Positions 50,535 to 54,818 of a stretch of DNA of 54,818 bases are shown one piece after another (the first letter of the stretch is position 1; each line of letters starts with the position of its first letter). Source of the stretch: SAR116 cluster bacterium AG-426-B08 (GTDB taxonomy: Bacteria; Pseudomonadota; Alphaproteobacteria; Puniceispirillales; Marisalimonadaceae); NCBI GenBank assembly GCA_003213175.1, contig QCNN01000006.1, positions 1-54,818 on the forward strand, written 5' to 3'. Position numbers and translations under genes: made by a program. Under the pieces are notes generated by a model. It worked only from the letters and a program-made list of their open reading frames with translations. It ran no database searches and was not told where the DNA came from.

Positions 50535-51048
50535 TTAAACCTCAGTTTTTTTAATTAAAATAGAATATTTAGATTTGTAAAACATGTCTGTGGAGGGAAA
50601 ATCTGATACATTTTCAAGTTCATAAACTTTATCATCAAACTCTGATTCTTTCTTGTTTAGAAATGCAATTTCAACTTTTTTCATTATTTAAAGCATTTAA
50701 TAAACTAAGTTTTGATTTAAAAATTTTACTTTCAAAATACGGCCCGAAACATGACTCAAAGGCTGCTAAACAATATTTATCATTATCCAAAATACCTATT
50801 TTCATAATCTTTTGTCTAGACAAATTAAATGAGATAATTTGTCTCCAAATTCTTTCAGTCATAACAGGATCTAAACCGTAATTTAGAATCTTTTTTAATA
50901 ATTTTTTTTCTCTTTTTGGGTCAAATGGAAAAACATTTTTTTTTGCTCTAACTATTTTTGTAGCCAAGGATTGTCTATATTTAATCAAATCACTAATTTT
51001 TTTGTCAATTTCATCAATTTCAGAGCGTAATTTATTTAATTCTAACAT
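50535..51048 (-). pseudogene. Chorismate mutase, frameshifted
   Basis: The N-terminal 124 residues are an AroQ-type chorismate mutase: LRSEIDEIDKKISDLIKYRQ, Lys in ATKIVRAKK and ERIWRQIISFNLSRQ, then a C-terminal extension (GILDNDKYCLAAFESCFGPY) found in alphaproteobacterial members. The frame stops at 50671-50673, but the +1 frame continues to a TAA at 50535-50537 with VEIAFLNKKESEFDDKV and FYKSKYSILIKKTE. One A fewer in the A6 run at 50676-50681 gives a 170-residue protein ending two bases before the hisC ATG. An ATG at 50682-50684 could instead start a separate 49-residue product. Restoration seems more likely because of the operon spacing and the continued domain pattern. Confidence 0.75.
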
Positions 51049-51128
51049 TTTAAAAAATTCCTGTTGAAAGTCTTACAACTAATATATGATTAATAGCATA
51101 TTTTATTTCATTAACTAGGATAAAAATT

Positions 51129-51893
51129 ATGATTGAAATTGAAATCATACCTGCTTTAAGTGATAATTATATATATCTCTTACATAATAAAGTAACTGAA
51201 CATACAGCTGTTATTGATCCAGGAGTATCTCAGCCAGTAATAGATAAATTAATGGAGAAAAAATGGGACTTGAATCAAATCATAAATACTCATCATCATA
51301 ATGATCACACTGGAGGAAATCTTGAGTTAATGAAAATTTGGAATCTAGAACTAGTAGCTCCTTTTAAAGAACAAAATAAAATACCTAATGTCACTCATTA
51401 TGTGTCTCATGATGATCAAATTAATATTGCAGATATTTCTTCAAAAGTAATTGAAACACCTGGGCATACATCTGGGCATGTTTGCTATTATTTAAGAGAT
51501 TATGATTTACTATTTTCAGGTGATACTTTATTCAGGATGGGATGTGGAAGAGTTTTTGAAGGAACTATGGAGCAAATGAAAAATAGTCTAAAATTATTAA
51601 AAAATTTGCCTGATAAAACACAAGTTTATTGTGGTCACGAATATACTTTAAGTAATACGAAATTTTGTATTTCTCTGGAACCTAATAACATTGAAGTTTA
51701 TAAGGAATTTGAGGAAGTTTCAAGACTTCGGAGCAATAGTAGTAAAACAATTCCATTTTTATTAGGAAATGAAAAAAAACTTAATCCTTTTTTAAAATTT
51801 GACGACAACAGCTTAAAAAAATCAATTGGTTTAGAAGATAAAAATGAAACTGAAGTTTTTACGTATATTAGAAATAGTAAAGATAGTTTTTAA
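51129..51893 (+). CDS. gloB: Hydroxyacylglutathione hydrolase (glyoxalase II)
   Basis: Hydrolyses S-lactoylglutathione to lactate and glutathione, the second step of methylglyoxal detoxification. The 254-residue metallo-beta-lactamase fold protein has the metal motif THHHNDHTGG (54-63), ETPGHTSGHVCYY, FSGDTLFRMGCGRVFEGT and the second metal residue in YCGHEYT. Intact. It is divergent from chorismate mutase over 80 bases and convergent with folB, sharing the stop tetranucleotide TTAA (51890-51893). Confidence 0.96.
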   Translation: MIEIEIIPALSDNYIYLLHNKVTEHTAVIDPGVSQPVIDKLMEKKWDLNQIINTHHHNDHTGGNLELMKIWNLELVAPFKEQNKIPNVTHYVSHDDQINIADISSKVIETPGHTSGHVCYYLRDYDLLFSGDTLFRMGCGRVFEGTMEQMKNSLKLLKNLPDKTQVYCGHEYTLSNTKFCISLEPNNIEVYKEFEEVSRLRSNSSKTIPFLLGNEKKLNPFLKFDDNSLKKSIGLEDKNETEVFTYIRNSKDSF

Positions 51894-52237
51894 TTATTTG
51901 AAAATTGAACTGAGACCTCACAATCTTTAAATGCTTTAGGTTTTGTAATTTTTATTTTTACTTTTTTAACAGAATCAATTTTAATTATTTTTTTAAGAAT
52001 TTCTTCACATAATGTTTCCAGTAAATTATAGTGTTTAACATCAATTACATTTAAAATTATTTTTCTAAATTGACCATAGTCAGAAACATTATTAAGTTTG
52101 TCTAAAATAAGGTTTTTGTTTTTTTTCAAAATTATTTCTAAATTAATAATAATTTCCTGTTTATCTTTTTTTTCATGTTCATAAACACCAATAGATGCGA
52201 ATGTCTTGAAGTTCTCTATAAAAATTTTTTGTTTCAT
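51890..52237 (-). CDS. folB: Dihydroneopterin aldolase
   Basis: FolB cleaves 7,8-dihydroneopterin to 6-hydroxymethyldihydropterin in folate synthesis. The 115-residue product has the family start IFIENFKTFASIGVYEHEK, the SDYGQFRKI region and the C-terminal VKVKIKKPKAFKD-like KVKIKITKPKAFKDCEVSVQ; Lys98-type catalytic residue is in KPKA. It follows the FolM-like reductase gene by 23 bases on the same strand, so both likely belong to pterin metabolism. Confidence 0.92.
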   Translation of the reverse strand: MKQKIFIENFKTFASIGVYEHEKKDKQEIIINLEIILKKNKNLILDKLNNVSDYGQFRKIILNVIDVKHYNLLETLCEEILKKIIKIDSVKKVKIKITKPKAFKDCEVSVQFSNN

Positions 52238-52260
52238 TTCTTTCTATACTCAAAGTTAAA

Positions 52261-53022
52261 TTACAACGCTACATCTCTTTTTGGAGGTGACAAATGTGAA
52301 CCACCATCTAGAACTGAGATATGACCTGTAATAGAGGGGGATTTTATTAAAAAATTCAATGCCATTAATACTTCTTTTACTGAGGAGGAATGTTTCAACA
52401 AGTTTTTTCTATGAGATTTTTTAAATTCATCTTCCGTTTGACCTGGAGCAGGTAAGGTTATACCGGGCGCGATACCATTTACCCTTAACAATGGAGCATA
52501 AGATAGAGCAGCCATTTTTGTGAGACCATATAATGATAATTTTGAGAGTGTATAAGAATAATAATCAGGATTTAAACCAAATATTTTGGCGTCAATTATA
52601 TTAATTACAGTATTAAATACTGACTTTTTTTTTTTGTTATTTATTAGGTTCTTATAAAGTCCTTTGATTAATAGTGAAGGCATTGAAAAGTTTACCTTTA
52701 TGTGTTCTTCTAAAATTTTATATTCATAGTTGTCTCCACGATCATATTTAAATAACCCAGCATTATTTACCAAACCGCACCAACAAGTTTCTTTTTTAGA
52801 TAATTGCATTATAAGTTTTTCTATATGTTCAGGGTTAAGAAAGTTTGCATAAAAAATTGACACATTACCGCCTTTATTTGATAGAAAATGAGCTGTTTCC
52901 TCAGCTTCTATTTTTGAAGTATTATAATGAAGAGCAATTGACCAATTATCTTTAATCAAACTTTCTGCTATATATCGTCCTAAACGTTTAGCTCCAGCTG
53001 TAATTAATACTGTTTTTTTCAT
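52261..53022 (-). CDS. SDR-family reductase, FolM / pteridine reductase-like
   Basis: A 253-residue short-chain dehydrogenase with the NAD(P)H loop TAGAKRLGRYIAESL (8-22), LVNNAGLFKYDR, catalytic Tyr and Lys in YSYTLSK and the C-terminal GSPSITGHISVLDGG-like block. The RLGR cofactor loop and adjacency to folB suggest a pterin or dihydrofolate reductase of the FolM/PTR1 type, but a general SDR cannot be excluded. It is 12 bases downstream of the recF-HAD gene. Confidence 0.82.
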   Translation of the reverse strand: MKKTVLITAGAKRLGRYIAESLIKDNWSIALHYNTSKIEAEETAHFLSNKGGNVSIFYANFLNPEHIEKLIMQLSKKETCWCGLVNNAGLFKYDRGDNYEYKILEEHIKVNFSMPSLLIKGLYKNLINNKKKKSVFNTVINIIDAKIFGLNPDYYSYTLSKLSLYGLTKMAALSYAPLLRVNGIAPGITLPAPGQTEDEFKKSHRKNLLKHSSSVKEVLMALNFLIKSPSITGHISVLDGGSHLSPPKRDVAL

Positions 53023-53034
53023 AAGAAGTCTTAC

Positions 53035-54818
53035 CTAAGGATTCTGAACTATATAATCTGGTATAATAGTAGTTTCTTTAATAATTGAAGAAATCTTTTG
53101 GTTTTTAAAAAAACCATGTCCTGTCATCAGTATCGATTTAATACCAAAAGAGTTTGCTCCAAGAATATCAGTGTGAAGAGTATCACCCACCATTCCTACT
53201 CTGGACAAGTTAATATTATTGCCTGAAAGATTTTCTATTTTTTCGAGTGCGAGTTCGAAAATACTTGAAAAGGGTTTGCCAAACCATAATGGCAAGTTTA
53301 TACCTTCATTAATTAGAAGAAATGAATAAAAACCTGGTTCTATACTATACTTATTTTCATGAGGAGCAATTATATCAGGATTTGCAACAAAAAATGGTCT
53401 TGGAAAACGTAGCATAGAATCCATTAAAAGATCTTGATAAAGTGGGTCCCATGTAGATGTTCCTAAAAATAATATTGAATTCACATCGTCTAGCTTATTT
53501 AAATTATTTTCAATTGAAATACTTAAAGCATTGTTAAATTTTATATCTTCATCCATATTCCCAAATATACCTATTGTACCACCTGGAGAGTTTAAACTCA
53601 AAAAACGTTCGGCAACATCTCTACTTGAAATAATTTCATCATAAGAAAAATCTAAACCTAATTCATACAATTGATTAATTTTCCTTGCAGAATTATAACT
53701 TGCACCATTAGTAACAATTAACAAAATAATTCCCTTATCTCTGGCAAGTTCGAGTGTTTCTTTGATTCCTTGAACAAGATTTTTACCTATATTCAAAACT
53801 CCAAAAGCATCTAATAGTAGAACATCAAAGTCGTCTAAAACATCTTTTAAATTTTCAACAACTTTTGTGTCTAATGTTCCTAATTGAATTCTGTTACAAT
53901 TTTTTGGATAGTTTTCAAAAAATTTTAAATTTGTAGATGTGAACCAGCATTGAGACTTGTAGTTTGCTGTTTCATTAAATAGGATGTTTTTATTAAACTC
54001 GTCTAAATGTTCTACAATGTCATCTAATAATAATATTGGTGGAACATCATAGAGAACATCTAATAATTTGGAATGGTTTAAAACAAGAGAAATCAGCATT
54101 AATTTCTGTTCTCCAGTTGAACAAAAACTTATCTCTTTTTGAGAAACCCTGTTTAAAATATCTATTGAAGAATTATGTGGTCCAGGAAAATATGTGGCAT
54201 TATTTTTTCTATTTTGCTTTAAAATATTTAATAATTTTTTTTTAATGTAATCTTCTTCTTCAGTGGCAAGCAAAGTTTCAATCTCTCCTTTTAAATATAC
54301 TTCTAAAACGGGAAAACTATCCAGTAGAGACTTGTTATCTAAATTATTACAAAACATTTCATTTAATTCAGACAAGAACAAATTTCTGTTTTTTGTAATT
54401 AGAAAAGCTAAATCTAAAATACTATTTTCTAGACTTTCTAACCATAAATCATCTTTTTTAAATTGATTAATTAACCTTGATCTTTCTCTGGAATATTTTT
54501 CGTATTTGTAGATATATGTTATATGCAAAGGATTAAAGTAATTAACCAGTCTATCTAAAAATCTTCTTTTTTCATTCATACTTGTATGAAAAAGTAATAA
54601 CATTTGTGGCGTTATCCAAGAAACTTTAAAAATTTGTGACAATTCAGTTTGATTACTTACTATTGAATTAATTTTAGTTAACCTGGAAGATTTTTTATGT
54701 TCTGAACCAGAACCAACATTAAATATTCCTTTTGGTGTGACAATATCTGCATTAACACCCCAAAATGTATTATAAATTTTATCACTTTTTGAGCTTTTAA
54801 AAAAAATATCCTTGCTCC
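53035..54818 (-). CDS. recF: RecF-HAD phosphatase fusion, 5' end beyond the window
   Basis: A single frame runs from the right edge (54816) to the TAA/stop at 53035, giving 593 visible residues. The first 310 or so are RecF, the DNA-gap repair ATPase: KIYNTFWGVNADIV, VSWITPQMLLLFHT, RRFLDRLVNYFNPLH, signature STGEQKLMLISL and Walker B PILLLDDIVEHLDE. The Walker A end is outside. Without a stop the frame continues after NRIQL through an 18-residue linker into a HAD class IIA domain: LLLDAFGVLN (motif I), LLIVTNGASYN (II), WFGKP (III) and VGMVGDTLHTDILGANSFG (IV). Motif I has Phe where the second Asp normally sits. No ATG, GTG or TTG occurs in frame between the end of RecF and motif I, so the HAD part cannot start separately. 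RecF alone is normally about 370 residues. Upstream dnaN and downstream gyrB cannot be checked. Confidence 0.88.
   Translation of the reverse strand, partial: SKDIFFKSSKSDKIYNTFWGVNADIVTPKGIFNVGSGSEHKKSSRLTKINSIVSNQTELSQIFKVSWITPQMLLLFHTSMNEKRRFLDRLVNYFNPLHITYIYKYEKYSRERSRLINQFKKDDLWLESLENSILDLAFLITKNRNLFLSELNEMFCNNLDNKSLLDSFPVLEVYLKGEIETLLATEEEDYIKKKLLNILKQNRKNNATYFPGPHNSSIDILNRVSQKEISFCSTGEQKLMLISLVLNHSKLLDVLYDVPPILLLDDIVEHLDEFNKNILFNETANYKSQCWFTSTNLKFFENYPKNCNRIQLGTLDTKVVENLKDVLDDFDVLLLDAFGVLNIGKNLVQGIKETLELARDKGIILLIVTNGASYNSARKINQLYELGLDFSYDEIISSRDVAERFLSLNSPGGTIGIFGNMDEDIKFNNALSISIENNLNKLDDVNSILFLGTSTWDPLYQDLLMDSMLRFPRPFFVANPDIIAPHENKYSIEPGFYSFLLINEGINLPLWFGKPFSSIFELALEKIENLSGNNINLSRVGMVGDTLHTDILGANSFGIKSILMTGHGFFKNQKISSIIKETTIIPDYIVQNP

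Overview
The window is a gene-dense, very A+T-rich stretch (roughly 70% A+T by eye) from an alphaproteobacterium with a streamlined genome, most likely free-living and aquatic. Evidence for the class is the set of conserved neighbourhoods: DUF4167-prmC-prfA, secA/argJ/mutT, xerD-accA, aroK-aroB-CNNM transporter, bolA/DnaJ/cobS/cobT/rpmB, HIG1-adenosyltransferase-etfB-etfA, and chorismate mutase-hisC-tyrA. Class I lysyl-tRNA synthetase and aerobic-type CobS/CobT also fit. I cannot name a genus from sequence alone. There are no rRNA or tRNA genes, no insertion sequences, no CRISPR array and no prophage genes. No stretch above 300 bases lacks a gene; the longest gaps (about 110-175 bases) lie between divergent genes or beside groESL.

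Layout. 1-9983 (minus): M23 peptidase (cut by the left edge), truncated clpB, DUF4167, prmC, prfA, hisS, ispG, a RodZ-like regulator and lysC. 10036-17445: ubiG, DUF1178, secA, argJ, mutT, a methyltransferase and a nitrilase-family amidase. 17442-21282 (minus): accA, xerD, a secreted protein of unknown function and a 46-residue membrane protein. 21406-24906 (plus): aroK, aroB, a CNNM/CorC protein and DUF2889, all overlapping. 24907-28943: bolA, a J-domain protein, cobS, cobT, rpmB. 29020-33866 (minus): pyrD, class I lysS, a terminator, groEL, groES. 34041-39789: ctaA, aspS, and an ABC permease plus binding protein of the YnjC/YnjB type without an ATPase. 39855-43540 (plus): YggT, folD, HIG1-type protein, cobalamin adenosyltransferase, etfB, etfA. 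43533-48531: TlpA-like thioredoxin, argH, a small LptM-like lipoprotein, lysA, an MJ0042 zinc-ribbon membrane protein and a YdcF-type protein. 48545-51048 (minus): tyrA, a frameshifted hisC and a frameshifted chorismate mutase. 51129-54818: gloB, folB, a FolM-like reductase, and a recF gene fused in frame to a HAD phosphatase domain, cut by the right edge.

The genes are mostly housekeeping: amino-acid synthesis (Lys, Arg, aromatic, His), translation, protein export and folding, folate, isoprenoid, cobalamin and heme A metabolism, electron transfer. The most unusual features are: (1) the RecF-HAD fusion, whose HAD part has no start codon of its own; (2) a junction near 970-990 where clpB loses its second ATPase domain and the M23 gene loses its N-terminus; (3) two adjacent genes, hisC and chorismate mutase, each broken by one extra A in an A-run; and (4) ten convergent gene pairs that nearly all end within a few bases of each other, five sharing one four-base sequence that carries both stop codons.
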